DNA from: Viridibacillus arenosi
GTDB lineage: Bacteria; Bacillota; Bacilli; Bacillales_A; Planococcaceae
Assembly (NCBI RefSeq): GCF_001955655.1
Contig: NZ_MSPW01000003.1
Location: 186,001-250,000 of the forward strand
Length of the DNA stretch: 64,000 bases
Reading direction: 5' to 3'
The position numbers were made by a program, and so were the translations under genes. Numbering within the stretch: position 1 is the first letter of the stretch; every line of letters begins with the position of its first letter. Below the pieces are notes generated by a model that saw only the letters and a program-made list of their open reading frames with translations, did no database searches and was not told where the DNA came from. Below are positions 36,905 through 46,303 of this stretch, piece after piece.

Positions 36905-38289
36905 TTTCGCACCTCCAAAAGCGCTTTTGCTTTATTAAGTGTCTCCTCGTATTCGCTATCTGCAATTGAGTTATAGACAATACCAGCACCTGCTTGCACA
37001 TGTGCTTGACCGTTTCGAACAACCATTGTACGAATAGCTAGGGCCATATCCATATCACCGGAAATTGAGATATAGCCTACTGCCCCGGCATATACACCAC
37101 GTTTTGTCGTTTCTAACTCATTGATAATTTGCATTGCACGAATTTTAGGTGCACCTGACACAGTGCCTGCGGGCAAGCAGGTTGCTAGTACATCTAACAC
37201 ATGAATATCGTCTTTTAACTCGCCAGTCACTTCAGAAACAATGTGCATGACATATTTGTAGTATTCAATATCCATATATTTTGGTAGCTTCACTGAGCCA
37301 ATTTTGGATAGTTTACCGATATCATTGCGTCCGAGATCGACTAACATACGATGTTCAGCAATTTCCTTTTCATCTTCAAGTAAACTTTTGGCAAGTTCAG
37401 TGTCTTCTATAGCCGTTTTACCACGAGGACGCGTTCCGGCAATCGGATTTGTGGTAACAAGTCTATTTTTAACCTTTACTAGACTTTCAGGTGAAGTACC
37501 TAAAATGATATAGTCTTCAAAATCCATATAAAACATATAAGGTGAAGGGTTAGATGTACGTAATTTTCTATATAAAGAAAATGGATTTCCTGAAAATGGC
37601 GATGAAAAACGTTGTGAAAGTACGACTTGGAATATATCACCTTGCTTTATATGTTCCTGAGCGGTTTTGACCATATCACAAAACGACACTTCATCCATTG
37701 ATGATTTAAATTCTAAAGTATCTCCTTCCACTTCAGGTTGTGACACAGTTGTCATTTGTAGGCTTGTCACAATCTCTTGAATACTTGCCTTCATTTCTTC
37801 AGGACTACGACCACTATTAAACAAATCAATCGCAACAATTGATACAGTTTGTTGTAAATGATCATAAATAATAAATGAATCGTAAAAAAGCATATGCATA
37901 TTCGGCATGTCTAGCTCATCTGGCAAAGAATTACCGATTTTTTCAAAATAAAAGGCAGTTTCATAACCGATATAGCCTATTGCTCCACCAAAGAAGGCAA
38001 ACGGATAGTCTTCCTGATTTAATGGTAGCATTTCTTTTAAAACATCAATTGGAGAACGTTGTAATTCACTCTGCTGCCCTTTTTTCAAAATTATCGTACC
38101 ATTTTCCGTACTTTTTAACTCTGCAATTGGATTCAAGGCGATAAATGAATATCGACCACTTTCTTGGTGCTTAGCAGACGATTCAAAAAGCATTTTCTTT
38201 CGACCTCTTACTGCTTGATAAATGGATATCGGTGTCATCATATCCCCTTGAAGTGTTACCATCTCATACTCTCTCGTCTTAACTGTCAT
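36901..38289 (-). CDS. trpE: Anthranilate synthase component I
   Basis: TrpE makes anthranilate from chorismate with ammonia from TrpG, the first step of tryptophan synthesis. The 462-residue protein has an N-terminal domain with the LLES-like feedback motif (KMLFESSA, about 33-40) and a C-terminal chorismate-binding domain (GDIFQVVLSQRF, TNPIAGTRPRG, LVDLGRNDIGK, PAGTVSGAPKIRAM). ATG 38289 follows AAAAGGAG. The tryptophan T-box upstream supports trpE over pabB. The remaining trp genes are not adjacent. Confidence 0.92.
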   Translation of the reverse strand: MTVKTREYEMVTLQGDMMTPISIYQAVRGRKKMLFESSAKHQESGRYSFIALNPIAELKSTENGTIILKKGQQSELQRSPIDVLKEMLPLNQEDYPFAFFGGAIGYIGYETAFYFEKIGNSLPDELDMPNMHMLFYDSFIIYDHLQQTVSIVAIDLFNSGRSPEEMKASIQEIVTSLQMTTVSQPEVEGDTLEFKSSMDEVSFCDMVKTAQEHIKQGDIFQVVLSQRFSSPFSGNPFSLYRKLRTSNPSPYMFYMDFEDYIILGTSPESLVKVKNRLVTTNPIAGTRPRGKTAIEDTELAKSLLEDEKEIAEHRMLVDLGRNDIGKLSKIGSVKLPKYMDIEYYKYVMHIVSEVTGELKDDIHVLDVLATCLPAGTVSGAPKIRAMQIINELETTKRGVYAGAVGYISISGDMDMALAIRTMVVRNGQAHVQAGAGIVYNSIADSEYEETLNKAKALLEVRK

Positions 38290-38328
38290 TTGCTCAAACT
38301 CCTTTTCTCAGCTCATCTCAAGTAACAC

Positions 38329-38585
38329 AAAAAGCCCCCCATAGAGACTATTCTCTATGGAGGGCGGAAATTCCGCGGTACCACCTCAATTGCAGCAAAA
38401 AACGCTACCACTATAAGCGATATAACGATTCGCCAATCGAACTGCCATACTCAACTTTCAAGCAGTCACTCAAAGGTCCATTCCATCAGTTGCTACGTAT
38501 CGGTTTCCACCTAACCCGACTCTCTATCCGCGCATTCCTTAAGTACTAATCCTTATCTACGAGTTCTGTTATACAATTGTGGTAA
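38329..38585 (-). promoter_or_regulatory. T-box leader of trpEG (Trp, UGG specifier)
   Basis: On the minus strand: AGAGAG, distal loop GGTGGAAACC, GGAATGGACC with specifier TGG at 38480-38478, the antiterminator GAGGTGGTACCGCGG (38391-38377), and a terminator (GCCCTCCATAGAGA/TCTCTATGGGGGGC) followed by T5 (38366-38329). Uncharged tRNA-Trp would switch the operon on. Confidence 0.95.
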
Positions 38586-38778
38586 AATGTTACTTGCATT
38601 TATTATAAAGAGAAGTGTCTTAAAATTCAATCATTAATTTATGGAGACTTCTTATTGAAGTAAAACAACACTTAGGCAACTTATAAAATGCTATGGTAAC
38701 AAAACTATTTCAAATTACTACATATGCTATACTTTGAACTATTAAAATATTAATAGTTCAGTATAAAGGAAGTGTCTT

Positions 38779-39735
38779 ATGAAAAAATTCAGTATTATTT
38801 CTTCAGTAATTATCGTTATATTAGTCATTGCTTATGGCTTAGTAGGAAATTATTTTTACAATTTTGCTTTAAATGCTAATACGGAAAAAGAATTTTTAAC
38901 AGGTAATCCACATTTAGCTAAATCAAAAGCTGTTTCAGCAGAAGTAGCAAAAACAAGTGAATTAGCGGATGTTGCCTTTTCCAAAGAACATCCACCTATT
39001 ACAACAAGTATTGTTTCTTCAGATAAATTAACATTAAAAGGTCATTTATATGAAAACAACAATACAGATCATAAATGGGTCATTATCGATCATGGATATA
39101 CTTCGAATAACACGCTGATGGTTCGATGGATACGTAATTTTTATGAAAAAGGATACAATGTGATAGCACCAGATCTTCGTGGACACGGAGAAAGCGATGG
39201 AGATTACATCGGCATGGGATGGGATGATCGAAAAGACATGCTTTTATGGATCAAGACAATTACTGATAAAGATCCAAAAGCTGAAATTGTCTTATTCGGA
39301 ATTTCCATGGGAGGGGCCACTGTCATGATGACCTCTGGCGAAAAATTACCTTCAAATGTCAAAGTAATTGTTGAAGATTGTGGTTATTCATCTGTTATAG
39401 ATGTATTTACATACCAGCTTGATGACTTGTTTAATTTACCTAAGTTCCCTGTTATGAACGCGGCTAACACTATAACGAAAATTCGTGCAGGGTATGATTT
39501 AACTGAAGCCTCTGCAGTCAAACAAGTGGCGAAGAGTAAAACACCTATGCTATTTATCCATGGCGATAAAGATACATTTGTCCCTTACGAAATGCTAGAT
39601 GAAGTATATAACGCAGCTAATGTTGAAAAAGGAAAATTAATTATTCCAGGGGCAGGTCATGGAGAAGCTGAAAAAGTAGATCCTGAGAAGTATTGGAATA
39701 CAGTCTGGGGATTTGTGAATAAATATATTGATTAA
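38779..39735 (+). CDS. Membrane-anchored alpha/beta hydrolase (YqkD-like)
   Basis: The 318-residue protein has an N-terminal signal anchor (about 5-25) and an outside-facing hydrolase domain: the oxyanion region IIDHGYTSNN, DLRGHGES, nucleophile in GISMGGATV, the acid in HGDKDTFVP and His in GAGHGEA. It resembles the BEM46/YqkD group of serine hydrolases. Substrate unknown. AAGGAAG precedes ATG 38779. Single gene. Confidence 0.87.
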   Translation: MKKFSIISSVIIVILVIAYGLVGNYFYNFALNANTEKEFLTGNPHLAKSKAVSAEVAKTSELADVAFSKEHPPITTSIVSSDKLTLKGHLYENNNTDHKWVIIDHGYTSNNTLMVRWIRNFYEKGYNVIAPDLRGHGESDGDYIGMGWDDRKDMLLWIKTITDKDPKAEIVLFGISMGGATVMMTSGEKLPSNVKVIVEDCGYSSVIDVFTYQLDDLFNLPKFPVMNAANTITKIRAGYDLTEASAVKQVAKSKTPMLFIHGDKDTFVPYEMLDEVYNAANVEKGKLIIPGAGHGEAEKVDPEKYWNTVWGFVNKYID

Positions 39736-39749
39736 TATAGAGAAACATT

Positions 39750-39782
39750 GATCTGGGAGTAGGTGCTCCCAGATCTTTTTAA
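39750..39782 (+). terminator. Terminator of the YqkD-like gene
   Basis: GATCTGGGAG/CTCCCAGATC with T5. Confidence 0.9.
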
Positions 39783-39908
39783 ATTGTTGAATTTATTATA
39801 AAATGAGTAACTTGATTGTATAAGCATAAACTCATAAAATCGCACATCATATGGAAATTACCATATTAAGGAAATATGGTTATAGCCAAAAAGCGCGGTT
39901 ATATCTTT

Positions 39909-40322
39909 TTATTTAATTTCTAACTCTTGCGGAGGCTCACCTTTTTTATTTAGAAGTGTAATTCGTTCAGGATCAATTTTCAAAATGACCATTTCTTCAG
40001 GTTTATCAAATATTAATCCTGATAGCTTACTTAGAATCTTCGTTTTCTTACTTTCATCATCAAATTGAGTGACTTTTCCTTCATACTCTACATAGGCATC
40101 GCCAAAACCGTTACCGTCATAGCCAAGTAATATGTGTGTAAAAGGATTTTCGTGCAGAGTATCATATTTAGTTGTCTCTTTACTTGTTGCTGTGTAGAGA
40201 GTCAAATCATCATTAAAAAAGGTCATGTAGCATGAATACGGTTTGTTATTATGCACTGTAGCCATTGTCCCAACTTTACTATCTTTTAAAATAGACAGAA
40301 TATTATCGTTTAAATCATTCAT
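39909..40322 (-). CDS. Pyridoxamine 5'-phosphate oxidase-family (general stress 26-like) protein
   Basis: The 137-residue protein has the split-barrel flavin-binding fold: KVGTMATVHNNKPYSCYMTF, LYTATSKETTKYD, then VILKIDPERITLLN. It is like YdaG-type stress proteins, which bind FMN or F420-like cofactors. No active-site assignment is possible. AAGGAGTTG precedes ATG 40322. Confidence 0.83.
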   Translation of the reverse strand: MNDLNDNILSILKDSKVGTMATVHNNKPYSCYMTFFNDDLTLYTATSKETTKYDTLHENPFTHILLGYDGNGFGDAYVEYEGKVTQFDDESKKTKILSKLSGLIFDKPEEMVILKIDPERITLLNKKGEPPQELEIK

Positions 40323-40393
40323 AAAGAAAACAACTCCTTATATATTATACGTTCTAGTGTATATTTCCCTATAAGGAGATATATAAACATTAT

Positions 40394-41140
40394 CTATTCC
40401 GATTTGTTTTGAAAAAATGCAAGCATATATCGTAAGTAATGTCGAGTCGTTGTTATTCTATCTTCTAATGATTTAGCAATGACATCATAAAATGCCGTCC
40501 CAGCGTCTGTTCCTTTTAATTTCCGTATAGTACGTCTTTCATCAGGCCAGTAACCTACGAGTAAATTCGTTTCTTCCATTTCACGTGCGATTTGATATAA
40601 ATAACCGTTTGAAGGAGTCCACCCAAACACATCTTCTAGTTGTTGACCTACTTCTGCCATATAAAAGGATGATCTTGTTTGACTTAGTTTAAGTGCCAAA
40701 TAGCGTACGATATCCTTTACTGATATAAGTTTTGAGAAATAAGCACGAAATTCTTCAGGAAGCGGATGGTTAGGTGCTTCTGGTTTTTCCCCATTTTTTG
40801 TTAAGGCGTAATAAAAACGATCCAATACGAGTACGATTTCATGGAATTGCTGGAAATAAAGTTTTTCATATCTGCGGAGTCGTTCAATACCTAGATCAGT
40901 AGCATGATAAAATAGACGTTTTTGTTCTTGTCTCACTTTTAAAGCCCCATCTGCTTCTAGTTGTTTAGCAATGCGTGCAACATATTCATAGCCAACTGGG
41001 CGTCCGGGGAAGTTATTTTGAAAGGTTTTATGTATTTCAACAGAATAACATTCCGTTTGTTGTGTTTTGAATAGCCAATATAGTGCTACAGTGTCCCTAA
41101 TGCTAAAGCCAACAGTTTGTTGAAACGTTTTTTCTTTCAT
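40394..41140 (-). CDS. Regulator with two PadR-like winged-helix halves
   Basis: The 248-residue protein appears to carry two winged-helix domains. The first (about 8-90: DTVALYWLFKTQQ, VGYEYVARIAKQLEADGALK, FYHATDLGIERLRRYE) and second (about 140-220: IVRYLALKLSQTR, NGYLYQIAREMEETNLLVGYW, RTIRKLKGTDAGTAFYDVI) follow the same PadR order. A fused pair could bind DNA as a monomer. GGAAGG is 8 bases before ATG 41140. The target is unknown; the neighbouring PNPOx gene is co-directional. Confidence 0.7.
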   Translation of the reverse strand: MKEKTFQQTVGFSIRDTVALYWLFKTQQTECYSVEIHKTFQNNFPGRPVGYEYVARIAKQLEADGALKVRQEQKRLFYHATDLGIERLRRYEKLYFQQFHEIVLVLDRFYYALTKNGEKPEAPNHPLPEEFRAYFSKLISVKDIVRYLALKLSQTRSSFYMAEVGQQLEDVFGWTPSNGYLYQIAREMEETNLLVGYWPDERRTIRKLKGTDAGTAFYDVIAKSLEDRITTTRHYLRYMLAFFQNKSE

Positions 41141-41308
41141 ATACAACACCTTCCATTTAATAGTTTTATTTACATTTATTATAAACCTCGTTAGTCCATA
41201 TGTTCAACAAAAAATATACCCCCATACATACTCCCCTCCCCTTTTATTATCAACCACTTAGATTAAGCGGTTTAAGAGGATAAGAGACCTATATGGAGGC
41301 GACTTTTT

Positions 41309-43537
41309 CTATGATTGCACATTAACTAAAGTACTTTTACTACGATTATGTGCTTGATCAATAGCATAAAAAGAAACAGTTGAATTTCTCTTTAACTTTT
41401 TAATTTTCAAAGTGAATTTACCTGAAGATTTCACTTCGGTTTTAGCCAATATCGTTTTCCCTTTTTTCATTTCAATTATTGAAAACGGTTCAGCAGTACC
41501 CGTTATGATTGTTGAGTGACTTGTTACCTTATTTACTTTTGGCTTAGCTGGTGCCGTTTTATCTATAACTGTCAATCTTTTTACTGGGCTCGAATTGCCT
41601 TGTTTATCTGTAATATAGACGGTTAATTGACTATTAGCCTCTTGTTTTTTAATAGCAGCAATATAGCTACCATTTGATTGGACAGTAGCTTGAGCTATTT
41701 TTTTATTGCCTTTATAAATTAAAAAAGTCGTATTTGCTTCGGCAGTACCGCTTACATTTATACTCCGATCAGATACCTTTTTTACTGAAGGTGAATGTAA
41801 AACTTTCTTCAGAGGTGTTTGAATGATGATTGCTACACCTTTCGATATATTTTTAGATTCGTCTTCTGTTTTCACTTCGATTTTATACGTTTGACTAGGG
41901 TTCAGATTACGTATTGTATATGTAGATTCTTTCGTCGTAGCCACTTTTTTATTATTTACGTATATTTTAGACTGTTTAAAGTCTTCGCTTGACGGCTTTC
42001 TCCAATTAATCGTTGCAGCATTAATTTTAATTGATGAAGCTATTAATTTTGTCACCTCAGCAGGGGGGCTGATGTCCTTTAACGTATGCAATTGCAGGTC
42101 TGTACCATTGGATGATCTTCCGTCTCGACTTACAACTTTCAAAGTAATCTTATAGTCTTTTGAAGCCTGTAATTTTTTCATTGTATATTTATTTGAAGTA
42201 GTGGTTGTTACTAGTTTATCATCTAAAAAAATGGCTACTTTTTTAACGTTCGTATCATTTGGTAATGAAAAACTAACAGTCGCTGTATGATCGGTTACTT
42301 TTTCAATTTGAGGATCAACCAAATCTTCAATGACTGAGTCTTCGGCTTGTGGGTATTGAACTAGACCATGCCCATATAAATTGTCAATACCTGTTATACC
42401 AAGGTCAATTGCCTGTTCATCTAATTTTGCACGTAATTCTTTCGCTGATAAAAATGGATATTGTTGTTTTAATAGTGCGAGAATCCCTGTAACATGAGGA
42501 GCTGCATAGGAAGTACCGCTAGCATAAATCAATTTGCCATCCTTATTTATCGTTGGTACAGCTTCACCTGGAGCAGTAAGATTCATTGATGACCCTGTAT
42601 TTGAGAACGAACTAATCTTTTGTTTAGCACTAACAGATGAAACGGCAATAACTTGACTATATCTTGCAGGATACGTAACATTTCTGTCATTGCCATCATT
42701 TCCAGCTGATGCAACAATTAAAATACCGGCGTTATAAGCTTTTTGAATAGCATTTCGTAGTGCAGGTACATCAATATATAATCCAGATGAAATATTAATA
42801 ATGTCCATTTTGTTTGCAATTGCCCAGTCAATTGATTTGACGATTTCTGTTGTAGTCCCACTCGTTGTGCCATCCGCATATTTCAAGGAATACAATTGAA
42901 CATTTGGTGCAACCCCAATAACATCACTTGTTTTTTGGTCTTTTAAATAGCCACCAACTCTCGCTCCAATGACTGCAGCTACTGATGTACCGTGACCATT
43001 ATTTCTTATACCTCCACGATCCACATTGTCTGATTCTTTAATGGTTGTTTCTGGCAGATCCCTTACAAAGGATACTCTTCTCGCAACATTTGGCAAATCA
43101 TCAATGAGGTTAATCCCTGTATCAATAATTGCTACTTTTACTTTATTGCCAAAAATACCGCTATCCCATGCTACAGGTGTATTAATTAAACTTAGATTCC
43201 AAGTAGGTACTAACAAAGGTTGAACCGGTGTATCCAAATCAGCTAAAGTCATAGGTGCTTCTTTTGTATCAACAAATTCAATGTTCGGATCTTTTTTTAG
43301 TTCAGATAATTGCTGTTCAGTTAAAGTTACCTCAACCATTTCCACGTTATGCAGTACTTCATTGACATCTTCCACGTCACCTAACACCTTCTGCTTACCT
43401 TCTTCATTCTTATATGAGATCAACGCATTGATTGTATCTTCTTCAGCGTAAGCGGATTGATGGTTATCGGATAAGGTCCATAAAGCTGTTAAAGCAAGAC
43501 ATGAAATACTAATATTTTTCCATAATTTCTTCTTCAC
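41309..43537 (-). CDS. Cell-surface subtilisin-like serine protease with FN3 and Ig-like repeats
   Basis: The product of about 742 residues has a signal peptide, an I9-type propeptide (about 35-95), a subtilase S8 catalytic domain (Asp in VAIIDTGIN, His in GHGTSVAAVIG, Asn in ASAGNDGN, Ser in ASGTSYAAPHVTG), two fibronectin III-like domains and two C-terminal Big_6-type Ig repeats (GTAEANTTFLIYKGNKKIAQ; GTAEPFSIIEMKKGKTILAK). It has no LPXTG; the basic repeats may hold it to the wall. GTG 43537 lies 10 bases from GGGGG. Its repeats resemble those of the barrel protein at 48184-49755. Confidence 0.9.
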   Translation of the reverse strand: MKKKLWKNISISCLALTALWTLSDNHQSAYAEEDTINALISYKNEEGKQKVLGDVEDVNEVLHNVEMVEVTLTEQQLSELKKDPNIEFVDTKEAPMTLADLDTPVQPLLVPTWNLSLINTPVAWDSGIFGNKVKVAIIDTGINLIDDLPNVARRVSFVRDLPETTIKESDNVDRGGIRNNGHGTSVAAVIGARVGGYLKDQKTSDVIGVAPNVQLYSLKYADGTTSGTTTEIVKSIDWAIANKMDIINISSGLYIDVPALRNAIQKAYNAGILIVASAGNDGNDRNVTYPARYSQVIAVSSVSAKQKISSFSNTGSSMNLTAPGEAVPTINKDGKLIYASGTSYAAPHVTGILALLKQQYPFLSAKELRAKLDEQAIDLGITGIDNLYGHGLVQYPQAEDSVIEDLVDPQIEKVTDHTATVSFSLPNDTNVKKVAIFLDDKLVTTTTSNKYTMKKLQASKDYKITLKVVSRDGRSSNGTDLQLHTLKDISPPAEVTKLIASSIKINAATINWRKPSSEDFKQSKIYVNNKKVATTKESTYTIRNLNPSQTYKIEVKTEDESKNISKGVAIIIQTPLKKVLHSPSVKKVSDRSINVSGTAEANTTFLIYKGNKKIAQATVQSNGSYIAAIKKQEANSQLTVYITDKQGNSSPVKRLTVIDKTAPAKPKVNKVTSHSTIITGTAEPFSIIEMKKGKTILAKTEVKSSGKFTLKIKKLKRNSTVSFYAIDQAHNRSKSTLVNVQS

Positions 43538-43860
43538 TGTTATGAGACCCCCTTTCTTCATTTTTTTAGCATAAAGTCTAATATTATGTATATTTTATTC
43601 TACTTAATAGACTTTCACAAATTTAATATATTTTTAGCTCTATGAAGATTACGTGTTTCATAAGTAAAGAATACGTGTAACCCTCCTTACTGGAAGAATT
43701 GCAATTTCAACATAATTCCGGCAATGTTTATCTTATCCTTTTTATAAGCAAAAAAGATCTTCGAGTCCGGATGTTCGATTGTTCATTAAGTCTGTCATTG
43801 ATATCGAAACAGACATAGAAAACGAAGAATGCTGATTGAAATTGAAAGCAAGCTGTATCA

Positions 43861-43919
43861 AAAAAAGAACTGTTTTAAAAGTCTAGATTTACGACTTTCG
43901 AAACAGTTCTTGTTCTTTT
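43861..43919 (-). terminator. Terminator of the corrinoid-uptake operon
   Basis: AAGAACTGTTT..AAAGTC and GACTTT..AAACAGTTCTT form a long stem just past the S-component stop; T-rich on the minus strand. In 43600-43860 I see no gene. Confidence 0.85.
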
Positions 43920-44648
43920 CTAGTTGTTCAACATCCCGTATTTCACTTTTATTCGTTCTAATTTTTCACCAATCGGTTTGGCTAAAACGAGTAAAAAAAC
44001 GACATTTGATACTACATAGACAATCGTAAACGGAATAGCTGTTGACATTGCAATTAAATACCTTTTCCAAGAAAACAATCCATCATAAGAAATGACCGTC
44101 CAAATGTCCATACAGAAGGAATACATTATTCCAGCAAAAACCCCATAAATAATAAGTGCTATTTTACTTTTCATCCAACCTTTTTGTCCTAATAGACCAG
44201 CGATAAAACCAAGGATTCCCCATGTAAACATTTGAAATGGCGTCCAAGGACCTTGTCCGAAAAAGATGTTCGATGCTATGGCAGATGTCGCTCCTGTAAG
44301 AAAACCTGCTTCCGCTCCGAAAGCAAATCCGGTAATGGCTGTAATGGCCGTCACTGGCTTGAAAGCTGGAATCCAAATGAATGCTGCACGACCTGCAACG
44401 GAAATAGCCGACATAACAGCTATCGTTAAAATTTCTCGTGCTTGTGGTTTTCTTCTTTCAAATGAAACAAAGAATGGCACACATGCTAATAATACGATAA
44501 TCATAGATATAAGATTGTATTTACGATCATTTAAGATAGTCACTCCAATAAGCATGACGATTGGAATAACTACAAAAATGATGATACTGGAGAAAATTAG
44601 ACGTTTACGGGAGTAGTTGTCTGCTCGAGCTGTTGATTGTGCTTGCAT
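43920..44648 (-). CDS. ECF transporter S component, probable cobalamin type
   Basis: The 242-residue integral membrane protein has about 7 helices. It matches the ECF S-component group that includes CbrT: REILTIAVMSAISVAGRAAF, FKPVTAITAITGFAFGAEAGF, GQGPWTPFQMFTWGILGFIAG. The S component binds the vitamin from outside and delivers it through EcfT/EcfA. It overlaps the ATPase gene by 52 bases, so it is translated as part of the same message. A cobalamin riboswitch controls the operon, which supports a corrinoid substrate. Confidence 0.87.
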   Translation of the reverse strand: MQAQSTARADNYSRKRLIFSSIIIFVVIPIVMLIGVTILNDRKYNLISMIIVLLACVPFFVSFERRKPQAREILTIAVMSAISVAGRAAFIWIPAFKPVTAITAITGFAFGAEAGFLTGATSAIASNIFFGQGPWTPFQMFTWGILGFIAGLLGQKGWMKSKIALIIYGVFAGIMYSFCMDIWTVISYDGLFSWKRYLIAMSTAIPFTIVYVVSNVVFLLVLAKPIGEKLERIKVKYGMLNN

Positions 44649-46303
44649 AACGAAATCACGTCCTCACTTGTCACTGCAAAATCATATAAATGACGCGACA
44701 TTCGATGCGCTGCAGTTGTATAAAAATTATTTCCACTGTAAAACAGTTTTGGTTCATCCTCAGAAACAATATTGCCATCAAAGAACATTGCACAACGGTC
44801 AGAATATTGCGCTGAAAACTCAATATCATGTGTAACCATTACAACGGCCACACGACGCTTTTTAAGCGCTTGTAGTACTTCGGCGAATATTTCCTTAGAA
44901 TATGCATCAATGCCCTTTGTAGGTTCGTCTAGAAGGATTATTTTAGGGTTTAGTAACAAGACTTTTGCTAAAGCAACTTTTTGTTGTTCTCCCCCGCTCA
45001 AATCATATGGATGACTATCTAATAAATGTCCGATATTAAGTGTTGTGATAATTTCATTCAACTGTACATTGGCTGCCTCTTTTGAGATGCCTAAGACGTC
45101 TATTATACTATCGAATTCAAGTTGTACTTTCTTTTCAACGAGTAGTGTTAATGGGTCCTGTGGTAAAACAGCTAAATTATTTCGATACAATTCGCCATTT
45201 GAAAACTTTTTAATGGATTTACCATTGATGAAGACTTTTCCTCGATACGGTTTATATAAACCTGACATTACACCTAGTGCAGTTGTTTTCCCTGTACCGT
45301 TCCCCCCTAAAATACTAACAATCTCCCCAGCACGTACTTGCATGGAGAAACCTCTTAATACATCTTGAGCATTCTTTTCATAACGGAACCATGCTTCTTT
45401 AACTTCCAAGACAATGTCATCAGGTGGAATCTCTGAACTCAATTTACTTTCTAAAGCTCGTAATTCATTAGTAAAGTGCTTTGTTAGCCAATTTCGACCA
45501 TCTCTTATGGTTAGTGGAACAATGTCATTGATTTGCAATGCATTATTAATACGCACTGGTGTTGGTAAGCCTAGCATCATTGGATGAGAGGCATCGAATG
45601 CTTTTAATTGCTGTGCAACATCCTGCGGGGAATCATTACAAATAATGCGCCCTTTTTCCATGACCACAACGCGATCTGCTATTGGGAAAACCTCTTCTAA
45701 GCGATGTTCTACAAGAATAATTGTTAATCCAAGTTCTTTATTTAACTTTTGCAAAGTACCGATGAATTCCGTAGCCGCAATTGGATCAAGCTGAGATGTC
45801 GGTTCATCTAAAATCAATAATTTGGGTTGCATTGCCATAATCGCTGCAAGATTTAGCAGTTGCTTTTGGCCGCCTGATAATTCCATCGTACTTTTTCTAA
45901 ACCACTGCTGAATACCGAAGAAATTCGCCATTTCAGCCACTCTACGTCGAATTGTCATCGTGTCCAATCCTAAATTTTCTAGACCGAAAGACAATTCATG
46001 CCACACTTTATCAGTGACAATTTGATTTTCTGGATTTTGCATAACAAAACCTATTTCAGAAGCTGCCACGCGATCAGGTAAATCGGCCAATGCAGTACCC
46101 GCATAAAGGATAGTCCCTGATTTATCTCCATGAGGAGCTATCTCTCTTTTTAAATGTTTTAATAACGTACTTTTACCGCAGCCAGATGTACCACAAAGAA
46201 CAGCAAATTCACCTTCTTCAATTATTAAATTGATATCATCTAATACTCGCTCGTGTTTGTCTGGATATTGGAAATTTACATGTTGTATTTCAATGAGCGC
46301 CAT
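44597..46303 (-). CDS. ECF transporter double ATP-binding protein
   Basis: The 568-residue protein fuses two ABC ATPases. Domain one: Walker A GTSGCGKSTLL, signature LSGGQKQLLNLAA, Walker B LLILDEPTSQLD. Domain two (from about 300): GGNGTGKTTALG, LSGGEQQKVALAK, IILLDEPTKGID. Most ECF systems have separate EcfA and EcfA'; here both lie in one chain, as in the CbrU/YkoD type. It powers import with EcfT and the S component, and overlaps EcfT by 28 bases. Confidence 0.92.
   Translation of the reverse strand: MALIEIQHVNFQYPDKHERVLDDINLIIEEGEFAVLCGTSGCGKSTLLKHLKREIAPHGDKSGTILYAGTALADLPDRVAASEIGFVMQNPENQIVTDKVWHELSFGLENLGLDTMTIRRRVAEMANFFGIQQWFRKSTMELSGGQKQLLNLAAIMAMQPKLLILDEPTSQLDPIAATEFIGTLQKLNKELGLTIILVEHRLEEVFPIADRVVVMEKGRIICNDSPQDVAQQLKAFDASHPMMLGLPTPVRINNALQINDIVPLTIRDGRNWLTKHFTNELRALESKLSSEIPPDDIVLEVKEAWFRYEKNAQDVLRGFSMQVRAGEIVSILGGNGTGKTTALGVMSGLYKPYRGKVFINGKSIKKFSNGELYRNNLAVLPQDPLTLLVEKKVQLEFDSIIDVLGISKEAANVQLNEIITTLNIGHLLDSHPYDLSGGEQQKVALAKVLLLNPKIILLDEPTKGIDAYSKEIFAEVLQALKKRRVAVVMVTHDIEFSAQYSDRCAMFFDGNIVSEDEPKLFYSGNNFYTTAAHRMSRHLYDFAVTSEDVISLCKHNQQLEQTTTPVNV

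Noticed and set aside
36317-38289. Interpretation as pabB-pabA (folate)
   Set aside because: The tryptophan UGG T-box and the LLES-like feedback motif favour trpE-trpG, though TrpG may also serve folate synthesis.
44266-44616. 116-codon frame antisense to the ECF S component
   Set aside because: Shadow of a conserved membrane-protein gene in a riboswitch-controlled operon.
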